From Photobacterium marinum (GTDB lineage: Bacteria; Pseudomonadota; Gammaproteobacteria; Enterobacterales; Vibrionaceae): DNA of 64,000 nucleotides. The notes beneath the pieces were generated by a model. The model did not search any database. It worked only from the letters and a program-made list of their open reading frames with translations, and had not been told where the DNA came from. Position 1 is the first letter of the stretch. Each line of letters opens with the position of its first letter. Shown one piece after another: positions 38,832 to 46,709 of this stretch. The position numbers were made by a program, and so were the translations under genes. The stretch spans positions 1 through 64,000 of the forward strand of contig NZ_AMZO01000026.1 of the NCBI RefSeq assembly GCF_000331515.1, written 5' to 3'.

Positions 38832-39500
38832 CTAGCCAAGCAGAGCGCCACCATCGACGTCAATCACGGCACCTGTCATATATGTATTTTGAATAAGAAG
38901 CAGGTATGCTTTTGCCACTTCACTGGCTTCGCCGACTTTTCCTACGGGCAAGCTATTTTGAGTGCTTTCATACATGGCATTTCTGTCGTCTTCATTCATG
39001 CCTTGGTAGGCCTCGGTTTTGGTTAACCCCGGGCTGACGGCATTAACACGAATAGGAGCCAGCTCTTTTGCTAATACTTTGGTGGTCGCTTCGATTGCGG
39101 CATTAATGGCTGTTTTTACGTAGGTGTTGGCTACGACTTTGCGTGACAATATGCCTGAAGTTAGAGTGATTGAACCGCCTTTCTTGATGTAGCGTGCGCC
39201 GTGTTTCGCGGCATTAATGGCACCCCAGAACTTGGTATCAAAGGCGTGTTTCGCTTGGGAGACGTCAACATCTACAACTTTGCCTGCTGGCGCATAAGAG
39301 CCTGCTGTTATGATTAGGTGGTCGAAGGTACCGATGGTTTCGAAGTAGTGGTACACCGATTGTTCGTCACTGATGTCTAATCCTGTTTTGCGACTGGCAA
39401 CGTATACGATGGTGCCTTCACTCTCTAGTTGTTTGGCAAGTTCAGCACCAATGCCTGATGTGCCACCTAATACGACGTAAGACGTTTTCTCTGCTGTCAT
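38832..39500 (-). CDS. SDR oxidoreductase without the usual Tyr
   Basis: Short-chain dehydrogenase/reductase of 222 residues. The cofactor loop is LGGTSGIGAEL, then LDIS and the LIITAGSYAP strand; the end VNAVSPGLTKTEAYQ and VIDVDGGALLG is typical. The catalytic YxxxK is replaced: where Tyr should be, four residues before Lys, the sequence NTYVK has Asn, with a Tyr two before Lys. A subgroup of SDRs with SGxxSR and no Tyr is known to me, so this may be a natural variant. Divergent LysR gene (39622) 121 bp away. Confidence 0.85.
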   Translation of the reverse strand: MTAEKTSYVVLGGTSGIGAELAKQLESEGTIVYVASRKTGLDISDEQSVYHYFETIGTFDHLIITAGSYAPAGKVVDVDVSQAKHAFDTKFWGAINAAKHGARYIKKGGSITLTSGILSRKVVANTYVKTAINAAIEATTKVLAKELAPIRVNAVSPGLTKTEAYQGMNEDDRNAMYESTQNSLPVGKVGEASEVAKAYLLLIQNTYMTGAVIDVDGGALLG

Positions 39501-39621
39501 AACTTGTTTCTCTAATGTCGTTTTTATGAAGTTAGTATATTAAATTGAGTGAATATGATAATTAGGTGATATTCGAATTCACTTTTCACTTCAGCCGAAT
39601 AATAAAGTTAAAGGAGAGGCC

Positions 39622-40542
39622 GTGGACAAGTTTTCTAATATGACGATGTTTGCCAGTATCGTTAAGAATAAAGGGTTAGCAGCAGCAGGTAGAGAGTTAG
39701 GTTTATCTCCTGCAACTGTCACGGCAAGACTGCAAGCGCTGGAAGATCGCTATGGGATTAAGTTGCTCCATCGCAGTACAAGGCACATTTCTTTGACAGA
39801 AACTGGGAGTATGTATTATCGAGCTTGCCTGGAAATTATTGACAGCGTCAAAGAGACGGAAAATCTGCTCCAAACGGGAACGAAAGAAGTACGCGGAACG
39901 TTAAAAATTTCCGCTCCTCGAGATATTGGTAAACAATACATCTCACCGATATTGTCGGAGTTTAGTGAGCAATATCCTGATGTGGTACCTTACTTATACT
40001 TGAACGATAACTTATCTAATTTGGCGGAGTCGGGGCTAGATATCGTAATCCGCTACGGAGAGTTGGTAGACAGCAACCTTATCTCTCGTAAGCTCGCTTC
40101 CAGTCGACGTGTCTTGTGCGCTTCTCCTCAGTACTTGGCGAAGAAAGGCATGCCAATAACGCCACAAGATTTAGCTGAACATGATTGCCTAGCCATGGTG
40201 CGTAGCAATGAAGAGCTGAAAACATGGCATTTCCAAGATGAAAAGCAACATAATGTGGTTACCGTAGTGCCAAAGCGTTTCTCCGATGATGGTGAGATCA
40301 TTCGCCAATGGGCATTGGGTGGGGCAGGTATTGCGCTGAAGTCGATTCTCGACGTACAAGAGGATATCAAGCAGCAGCGCTTAGTTACGGTGCTCAATGG
40401 TTATATGAAGAATTTCAACGCGTCGACTTCTTCTACGGGGGCTAACTTGAACGTAATATACTTAAGCCGTCAGTATCAGCCGAAACGACTTCGTTTGTTC
40501 CTCGATTTCTTGATTGAACGTTTTGCTGCAAAGTTCGGTTAA
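39622..40542 (+). CDS. LysR-family transcriptional regulator
   Basis: Regulator of 306 residues, GTG start with an AAGGAG site 8 bp upstream. The N-terminal winged helix is complete (FASIVKNKGLAAAGRELGLS, TVTARLQALEDRYGIKLLHR), and the effector domain follows the usual pattern (GTLKISAPRDIGKQYISPIL, DIVIRYGELVDSNLISRKLA), close to the CrgA/YafC-type subgroup. It is divergent from the SDR-SnoaL pair and probably controls it. Confidence 0.9.
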   Translation: MDKFSNMTMFASIVKNKGLAAAGRELGLSPATVTARLQALEDRYGIKLLHRSTRHISLTETGSMYYRACLEIIDSVKETENLLQTGTKEVRGTLKISAPRDIGKQYISPILSEFSEQYPDVVPYLYLNDNLSNLAESGLDIVIRYGELVDSNLISRKLASSRRVLCASPQYLAKKGMPITPQDLAEHDCLAMVRSNEELKTWHFQDEKQHNVVTVVPKRFSDDGEIIRQWALGGAGIALKSILDVQEDIKQQRLVTVLNGYMKNFNASTSSTGANLNVIYLSRQYQPKRLRLFLDFLIERFAAKFG

Positions 40543-40688
40543 CGCAAATCCTCATTGTCGCTTCGGTAACTTTTTCTAATCTAAACGCCCGATACCTGGC
40601 ACATTCGCACTGATGAAGGCCTCTGGTCGGCTGTTGCGAGTGATTGTTCTATGAATAGAGTGATGGCCTTCTAGTTAACTCTTCCTTT

Positions 40689-41957
40689 TTAGCAAAAGAC
40701 AGTGGGTACATCGCTCCATCGGGAGTGAGGGTTTTTGAGCTGGCCTGACTCCATTCTTTCCCCTGTGGTTCCTGTGCCTTTGGCGCCCAGGAATAGTGTG
40801 TTTTTACCAAAAAGTGCGTTAATGCTATCGAGCGCTGACATTTTCCTCGTGTCTTCAATAGGGGCAAATAAGTCGCCTTGATCATGCCTGGAATCGGTCA
40901 CTTCAAGGGCGGTGACGCCTATCTTATATAAAGGTATCCACGTTCCTTTCTGTGGTATCAGTCTGGGTATGGCCTCTGAGAGTAACTTCAAAAACATTGC
41001 GGTGTCACTGCTTGGATAATCCAGTTTCACGCATGTGCCGCCAGAATATTTTTGATTATCGTAAGGTGATGTTCGGCAGAAGAACTGGATCGTCTTGATT
41101 TTGCTCTGTTGGTTGCGTGCCTTGGCACAGACTTCATGGACATGGTACGCCAATGCTTGTCGTAATTCTTCGACGCTATGCAGTCGTTCCTTGATGCTGC
41201 GGGTGCTGCTGATCATGTCTTTGATGTGTAGTTCATCGGGCTTTCGCCAGTTAAAGATTCGCTGTCCATGCAGTTCAGCAATCAATGAGGTAATAGGCCT
41301 GCCGAACTCCTTTTTCATCTTTTTTACATCGGCATGTTTGAGTTCAATGGCTTTATTAATACCCATGTGCTTTAACCGGGCGTCAATTCTCCGGCCGACA
41401 CCCCATAAATCTCCAACTGGGATTGTTGAGAGTATCCGGTCGATTTCTGGGAGTGACTCTAGTACGCACAGGCCTTTATAGCCCGGTTGCTTCTTTGATG
41501 CCCAGGCTGCCACTTTAGCCAGTGTGCAGTTGTGACTTGCCGCTGCGCCAATGGGGGTGCGGGTGAGCTTGTAGACATTGCGCCTAACCTTTTGAAGATA
41601 ATGTAACGCATTGATGTGGCAAGGCATCTGGCAAAACACCTCGTCGACACTGTAACTGCTGCTTTCTGGGAAATGGCTTTTGATTATGGATTGGAATTGT
41701 TCTGAATGATATCCAAACAGGTTAAAGTTGGCTTCAAGTACTTGTACGCCTAGCGTATCTATTTTGTCTTTGTATTCAAATACAGGTTTGAATTTTTTCA
41801 GGCCACACTTGTCCGTTGCAAGCCGGTTCGCTGCAATAATAATTCCTTGGTTACCACTTGTGACAACTACCGGCTTTTCGCGGTATTCAGGGTGCAGAAT
41901 ACCACTGGCTGAGGCATAGAAGCGGGTACCATCTAGGATGGCTATTAAGCCTGCCAT
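40689..41957 (-). CDS. umuC: UmuC-like Y-family DNA polymerase
   Basis: Translesion polymerase subunit, 422 residues. Catalytic acids are present: Asp9 in LDGTRFYAS and Asp105-Glu106 in SVDEVF. The core order (VGDLWGVGRRIDARLKHMGI, ISSTRSIKERLHSVEELR) and the C-terminal TLFLGAKGTG ... SRWSDVP follow UmuC. One oddity: the conserved Arg that contacts the nucleotide triphosphate (VIARN in E. coli) is Ala43 here (IIIAAN). It overlaps the end of the umuD-like gene by 13 bp and shares its SOS promoter. Confidence 0.88.
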   Translation of the reverse strand: MAGLIAILDGTRFYASASGILHPEYREKPVVVTSGNQGIIIAANRLATDKCGLKKFKPVFEYKDKIDTLGVQVLEANFNLFGYHSEQFQSIIKSHFPESSSYSVDEVFCQMPCHINALHYLQKVRRNVYKLTRTPIGAAASHNCTLAKVAAWASKKQPGYKGLCVLESLPEIDRILSTIPVGDLWGVGRRIDARLKHMGINKAIELKHADVKKMKKEFGRPITSLIAELHGQRIFNWRKPDELHIKDMISSTRSIKERLHSVEELRQALAYHVHEVCAKARNQQSKIKTIQFFCRTSPYDNQKYSGGTCVKLDYPSSDTAMFLKLLSEAIPRLIPQKGTWIPLYKIGVTALEVTDSRHDQGDLFAPIEDTRKMSALDSINALFGKNTLFLGAKGTGTTGERMESGQLKNPHSRWSDVPTVFC

Positions 41958-42601
41958 TGTGGGATCACTTGTCGCTGAAACGAGATTGAAGCTGTAACAA
42001 CCCCTTCGATAGCCAGTGGTCCTGTAATTGGTGTTTGGATACCCAAACCGTCATCGAGTGTGCCATTTGATAAGTTCAGCAGGCGGCATTGAAATGCATT
42101 GTCGGCATATACGACCGCTAGATCACCTTGCTGATAATCAACATCACGGCGGACTATAAGCAATGAGTTGTCCCTTACTCCTAAACCAGCCATCCGTGAA
42201 CCATTTGCTTTTGATAAAAAAGCGGCGGCCGGCATGGGAATAAGTGCGGCATGAAGTTCTTGCTGCAGTTTACCTTTAGGTAGCGGTGGAGCAGGGCGGT
42301 GGTGACGGATAATGGCTGTGGCGGTACCTATCACGGTTAATTCTGATTGGATGTTATGGATTTTGGCTAAAGGTACAATTGATTGCTCGCCATATTGTTC
42401 AGCCAAGACTAAATCCGTCGATTCCGGTTTCATGGACGCATCAACCACCACCCAGTCATCTTTACGAACAAGGACCGATCTATCGGAATGAGCTTTTTGA
42501 TAGATGAACGTAGATGCAGGGCGCAGGATAATATCACCCAAATTCAGTGGTTTTTCTCGATATGGGGTTGTTGGGTTCTCAAACCCTGTGAAACCAGACA
42601 T
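41945..42601 (-). CDS. UmuD-like protein with two degenerate S24 domains
   Basis: Protein of 218 residues, longer than UmuD (139). It reads as two UmuD-type peptidase domains in a row. Domain 1 (about 8-80): GFENPTTPYREKPLNLGDII, FIYQKAHSDR, DDWVVVDASM. Domain 2 (about 115-215): LIPMPAAAFLSKANGSRM, DNSLLIVRRD, GDLAVV, FQCRLL, IEGVVTASI. In domain 2 the Ser of GSRM fits the nucleophile, but the catalytic Lys97 of UmuD is Arg; domain 1 has Val at that place. Neither can be expected to self-cleave as UmuD does. It starts 13 bp after a perfect SOS box and is followed by umuC. Confidence 0.75.
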   Translation of the reverse strand: MSGFTGFENPTTPYREKPLNLGDIILRPASTFIYQKAHSDRSVLVRKDDWVVVDASMKPESTDLVLAEQYGEQSIVPLAKIHNIQSELTVIGTATAIIRHHRPAPPLPKGKLQQELHAALIPMPAAAFLSKANGSRMAGLGVRDNSLLIVRRDVDYQQGDLAVVYADNAFQCRLLNLSNGTLDDGLGIQTPITGPLAIEGVVTASISFQRQVIPQWQA

Positions 42602-42613
42602 TGAATGTACCGA

Positions 42614-42633
42614 TACTGTTTATGTATACAGTA
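42614..42633. promoter_or_regulatory. LexA (SOS) box of the umuDC-like operon
   Basis: TACTGTTTATGTATACAGTA fits the LexA consensus (CTGT-N8-ACAG with AT-rich centre) and is a near-perfect palindrome. It is 13 bp upstream of the ATG of the umuD-like gene on the minus strand, so the operon is almost certainly repressed by LexA and induced by DNA damage. Confidence 0.92.
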
Positions 42634-42744
42634 TATGTTAGCGCTAGTGATGAATCCTGACAACCATAGGCTATTTCGTTTGGTTGGTAATTCATCAGAA
42701 TTGCTGGCTTTGCAGGAGGTTAATAGCCGCTGAAAACTGAGTGA

Positions 42745-42833
42745 GTAGCTGAAGTCGCCAAGCTGAAGCGGCAACACGCGGAGTAAGCAGAAGAGCTAGA
42801 AATTGTAAAAGGCGCCATCTACTTCGTAAAACC
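42745..42833 (+). pseudogene. IS3-family OrfA remnant
   Basis: A short frame (AEVAKLKRQHAE, stop, AEELEIVKGAIYFVKP) matches the leucine-zipper end of IS3-type OrfA transposases (E-x-x-x-L-x-R ... E-x-x-I-L-K-K-A-x-x-x-F). It is broken by a stop, and no OrfB of useful length follows. Confidence 0.55.
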
Positions 42834-43018
42834 TTAAGTACATTGCTGCGAATTGATGCTCGAGCACATGATGTATTTATCTGGTTTACGAATGGTTAAC
42901 TTCACCTCGCACGTTTATGCCCCTTTTCTAGTTAGAGTAAAGACTCACTCGTATGACTCGTATGTTGTTCATCGCGTATTGACTTACTATACCTAATGAC
43001 TCGGGACATGAGTGTTAG

Positions 43019-43324
43019 ATAGACAGCAAAGGCCTGACGGCTTTCATCAAGAAAATCAGCGTTGCCTCTGTCAATGTTCAGCCTGAACAGAGCTACGATG
43101 AGCAAAAGGATGCCCTGATCAACGCTGTGAAATGCGAGCTGAAAATTGCCGCGGCGAAGAAGGATAGCGACAAGGCTTTGGACACCCCTATCGCAGACTT
43201 TGAGACCAAAGGCGTTTATGTCCGCAAACGGGTGAAGGGACGGAATTTCTCGTATGAGTCTGGTCGTTTGCCTAGAGCGATGCTGAATGAATTGGATCGG
43301 GTGATTGGGAAGCACAATACCTGA
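43019..43324 (+). pseudogene. 5'-truncated gene of unknown function
   Basis: A 101-codon frame with no proper start runs from just after a TAG at 43016. It encodes a Lys-rich soluble sequence (TAFIKKISVASVNV, CELKIAAAKKDSD, VYVRKRVKGRNFSYESG, AMLNELDRVIGKHNT). A GTG at 43127 could start a 65-residue product. It has a strong terminator after it, so it was once a real gene. No family recognised. Confidence 0.5.
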
Positions 43325-43362
43325 ATTTTCCTACTATCAACAAAATAAGTTATTAGTAATCA

Positions 43363-43386
43363 AGGGAGCCTTTGGGCTCCCTTTTT
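43363..43386 (+). terminator. Strong rho-independent terminator
   Basis: GGGAGCC / GGCTCCC stem with a TTTG loop, followed by TTTTT. It ends the truncated gene at 43324. It lies between two genes facing each other. Confidence 0.9.
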
Positions 43387-43437
43387 GATAGGTACATATT
43401 TGGTTTAATAGTTATCTACTGGTACTAGCCTTGCTCA

Positions 43438-45408
43438 CTATAGAGTAAAGTATATAGCTTTCTCGCCAACACTAGGTGAAAGAGAGCGATCCATACCTAA
43501 CTCTATCGGTTTAATAGATATTGATAACTCCTCACTTTCGACTGTGTAATTTGCCCGCCCAAACATAGTTTGAAGCTCGTTATTTGGATCGCCTTTTGTG
43601 ATTAACTCCTTGTTCAACAGATCAGCGCCAGCTAAAACAGGCATGGCCATAGTTAGGAAGCTGCAGTTAAGCGCAAATTTGGGGTCAGTTACCAGTTGTT
43701 TATAAGGAGCAGGACTCAGCTCTATGTCCTGAAGCTCCAACTCTCTAGTCGTAATCACCAGCTTTAACTTATTTGCGCTATTCACAAACGACATGTCGCC
43801 AACTACAAGTTGGCTCGGGTTGTTATATTCCGCATGAGTATCTAGTTCTTGGTTGAAGTTGAACACGCAAGCGATATGCCCTAGGCCCTCGGGATTTACA
43901 TCTACGTCAAGGTTGCTATCGACTGATACTTGAATCGCACCATGTATAGTTGCTTTTGTTAATGCATCTGATACAGCTAAGCTTCTAAGATTTGCCACAA
44001 TTTGACTGTTTTCTATCTTGTAATGCCCTTTAACTTCTACAACCTCTAGTGCTTGATCTCCGATACGTATTGTTTCTCGGATTGTCTTGCATTTTGCAAC
44101 GCGTATCTCATTTTCTGTGTCATTAATTACTCTTTTCGACTCCCTATCAACTTTACATTGGGCTTTACGGCGTTGACAATTGATTCTTCTTGTTTCTCTT
44201 TCTGCTTTGCATGCAGCCTCTGCAATGCATTCGTCAGGATGGCGCCATCCACAATCGTATCCATCGCACATACTAGAATAACTGCAGGAATAGTCGCAAC
44301 TATCCCCTTCAAAAGGTCTACGCAGTCCAGAGCAGTTAGGAAGTTCTAGGCGGTCAGCAATTCTGACTTTCTCCTTAAAGCCATCTTTAACATCGAGAAT
44401 GTGTTTAGCTTCAATTTTCAAATCGAGATGTGCGAGATTTCTGTTAATCAAGCCTGACACAGCCCTTTTCTCGATAGCTGCAATAGTAGTACTTGATCTC
44501 AGTTGCTTTGTGAGCCCAAATTTATCTTTGAGGGTTAACTCAGCCTGACTAATTAACTCATTATATCGTTGAGAAAAATCTTCCACAGTTATACCGGATT
44601 GGGCTTCCAATGGAGCGTTCTCGGATCCCTTGCTCACAGTAGACGCGATGACATTTAAGTTTTTGGGAGTCATGATAAATGCCATGTCTACCCGTTGCGG
44701 GTTTAAGTCTAAACTGTCACCGCTGACCGTTATATTCGGTGGTACATTTTCTAATTCAGACCATTTGATAGGCTCGAAGAAATCAAGGTCAAGCCGGACT
44801 GGTATAGGGTCAGACAAAAACATGCCATTAATGTTATCAATGAATAAATCTAGTACAGACGATATAGAGGAGATAACCGGTTCATCTACGCCTTTAAATC
44901 TAATAATACGGTCGCTAAATTTGTTCACAGCTTCCAATTGTAAGCTGTGAATTGAAGGCCGCAGAGCGATTTTGTTGATGCCAGGATCGACCGTAAGAAG
45001 CCCTTTCAAATATGCATAAACAGGAAGTTCAAGAGCATCTATCGTCACAGTAGCATCAATATTTATCTCAATACCTTGCTCTACGAGCTTCAGTTTATAG
45101 TCTTTGATAAAGATATCTGACAGCCCTTCAATATCAAGTTGCTGTATCTTATTCATAGCTCTTGATTTTTGAATGCTTTCATCAGCAATTGCCACAAAGT
45201 CATCTTTTGAAATGGAAACCCAAAGTTCTGGACTAAACCGATTGTCCTTTAATTTTTGCAAGTTATTGTCTACTGATGCCTTTCGTACCGAGTATGTATC
45301 TAAAGGCGGCATTAGCTTGTTAACTAGTGCCGTGACGCCTTCAAAACTGATGTAGATAACGAATAAAGCAGCGATTAGACTGGAACATATCAGAACAGAT
45401 TTTTTCAT
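43438..45408 (-). CDS. Membrane-anchored protein of unknown function
   Basis: Protein of 656 residues with a single N-terminal membrane anchor (about 3-26), so most of it probably lies in the periplasm. The body alternates beta-strand-like segments (IEINIDATVTIDALELPVYA, IPVRLDLDFFEP, KNLNVIASTV) and contains a Cys-rich, Arg/Lys/Glu-rich middle (about 355-435; CDYSCSYSSMCDGYDCGW, then charged helices with KAQCKVDRESKRV). The repeated beta segments before and after could be lipid-binding-like domains, but I cannot assign a family. Single gene. No neighbours with a related role. Confidence 0.55.
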   Translation of the reverse strand: MKKSVLICSSLIAALFVIYISFEGVTALVNKLMPPLDTYSVRKASVDNNLQKLKDNRFSPELWVSISKDDFVAIADESIQKSRAMNKIQQLDIEGLSDIFIKDYKLKLVEQGIEINIDATVTIDALELPVYAYLKGLLTVDPGINKIALRPSIHSLQLEAVNKFSDRIIRFKGVDEPVISSISSVLDLFIDNINGMFLSDPIPVRLDLDFFEPIKWSELENVPPNITVSGDSLDLNPQRVDMAFIMTPKNLNVIASTVSKGSENAPLEAQSGITVEDFSQRYNELISQAELTLKDKFGLTKQLRSSTTIAAIEKRAVSGLINRNLAHLDLKIEAKHILDVKDGFKEKVRIADRLELPNCSGLRRPFEGDSCDYSCSYSSMCDGYDCGWRHPDECIAEAACKAERETRRINCQRRKAQCKVDRESKRVINDTENEIRVAKCKTIRETIRIGDQALEVVEVKGHYKIENSQIVANLRSLAVSDALTKATIHGAIQVSVDSNLDVDVNPEGLGHIACVFNFNQELDTHAEYNNPSQLVVGDMSFVNSANKLKLVITTRELELQDIELSPAPYKQLVTDPKFALNCSFLTMAMPVLAGADLLNKELITKGDPNNELQTMFGRANYTVESEELSISIKPIELGMDRSLSPSVGEKAIYFTL

Positions 45409-46048
45409 GTTAATCCCTTATATTAGCTAAAAGTTTTGTTTCTTGAACCAAATGCAGCCGCGTTAAATCGCTGTTCACGACAAGCAATCACGTCCACTTA
45501 ATGAGCTAACCAATTAGAGATAGTGTGATTTCGTTTTACGACAGAACCATACGTGATAGCCATAACGTTGACTTTACCCAAGCTTGAGTCGACTTATTGC
45601 GAGTATCATTTTCACTATGCCTATTAACTCATAAGCATGGATTATTCTGTGCAGTGTGATGTGAACTAAATCACAGAGTTGAGGGAATTTTTGGTCAAAG
45701 AGGTGAACGGAATGATGCGCTAAGCAGCGCAGTGAATTCTGAGCAGGGAGCTACTTTTTATAGCTCTATGTAGTGGTATGGTGAAGCGATAAGAGGTAGG
45801 TGTAGTGGCCATATCTGTACTAATTACCAATAGATATCATTGCTATCCCATTGTAAATCTTGTTTATCGTGTTATATTTATCTTGATTTCGAGTGCTTAG
45901 GTTAGTGGTTAGTGGTGTGGGTTCAAATCCTGCCCATCTTGTCTTGTCCTCAGCTGCCGTTACTTTGTTGATCGTTTGTTCTTATGTGAAGAATCGTGTA
46001 CTAACAACATTGGAGCCTGGCCAAAATCCGGGCAAGGAGGGTAGCAAT
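45409..46048. other. Intergenic with possible tRNA-arm relic
   Basis: About 640 bp with no supported gene. Around 45911-45930 the plus strand shows GTGGGTTCAAATCCTGCC, which resembles a tRNA T-arm, but no acceptor, D or anticodon arm was found. Confidence 0.35.
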
Positions 46049-46153
46049 ATGGGGAAAGCAAAAATGTACGCAAAATATGTGGTTGCTTCAGTCGCTGATG
46101 TAGCGTTGGCACTGGGGGCAAGCTTTTTGGCCTCGGTAGGCCCACTAACCTAA
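46049..46153 (+). CDS. Small protein, 34 residues
   Basis: Short gene with a strong AAGGAGG site (46034-46040) eight bases before an ATG. Product: MGKAKMYAKYVVASVADV followed by a hydrophobic ALALGASFLASVGPLT end; a positively charged start, then an amphipathic or membrane-prone helix. It could be a small membrane protein or a toxin-like peptide. The same frame is open upstream, and a longer 86-residue reading is possible, but the ribosome-binding site points to 46049. Function unknown. Confidence 0.4.
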   Translation: MGKAKMYAKYVVASVADVALALGASFLASVGPLT

Positions 46154-46709
46154 GCTCTCTTTATTATACTTCAATCACCTAATTTCCTTTATCCTTCTCG
46201 CTATAGGCGAAACACTGCGTAAGTTATTCGCTCTGTGGTTTATTCTAGGGCCTAATAGAGTCCATTATCACAACGTTATAGGTCTATTCAGACCGCGTTA
46301 GCAGTCAATGCTCTCAAGCAACAAAGTTGTCTAGCTCATTCGCCCAATCTAAATTAACAAAAAACAGAAAATTCCGAGCCTAAACGCAACTCACTCTATC
46401 ACTGGAGGCAGACGTGAAAGTGAGTAAGCAATAAGCTTTTAATTTTAACAAAAAGACTCCATACAAACGGTTATGGCTCTAACAGCTAAAATTTGGCGCA
46501 GTTTCATCCCGTTTCGTGCCAGCTTCATCACTGGCACGATTTTGTCCAGAAACTTCACAATTGGCACATCGTAACTCAGAAGTGCCCCAAAACGTTTTAG
46601 GTCGACATAACTACTACGAGTTTTTAGTTTTAATGTGCCATACAAATGCTAATCAATTTTGACTTGTTATTAAGTCTGGCAACTACAGCCAATATTCCAA
46701 TAGAGATAC
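46154..46709. other. Gap after SIR2-HerA, with an inverted repeat
   Basis: No supported gene. A 7-bp perfect inverted repeat GTGCCAG / CTGGCAC (46516-46537) lies in it. A 66-codon minus-strand frame (46445-46645) has no recognised motif or ribosome-binding site. Confidence 0.35.

Noticed and set aside
45911..45930. tRNA gene (T-arm-like GGTTCAAATC)
   Set aside because: Only a T-arm-like stretch is present; no acceptor, D-arm or anticodon arm pairs with it.
46445..46645. 66-codon minus-strand frame
   Set aside because: No start signal or homology; overlaps an inverted repeat. Probably chance.
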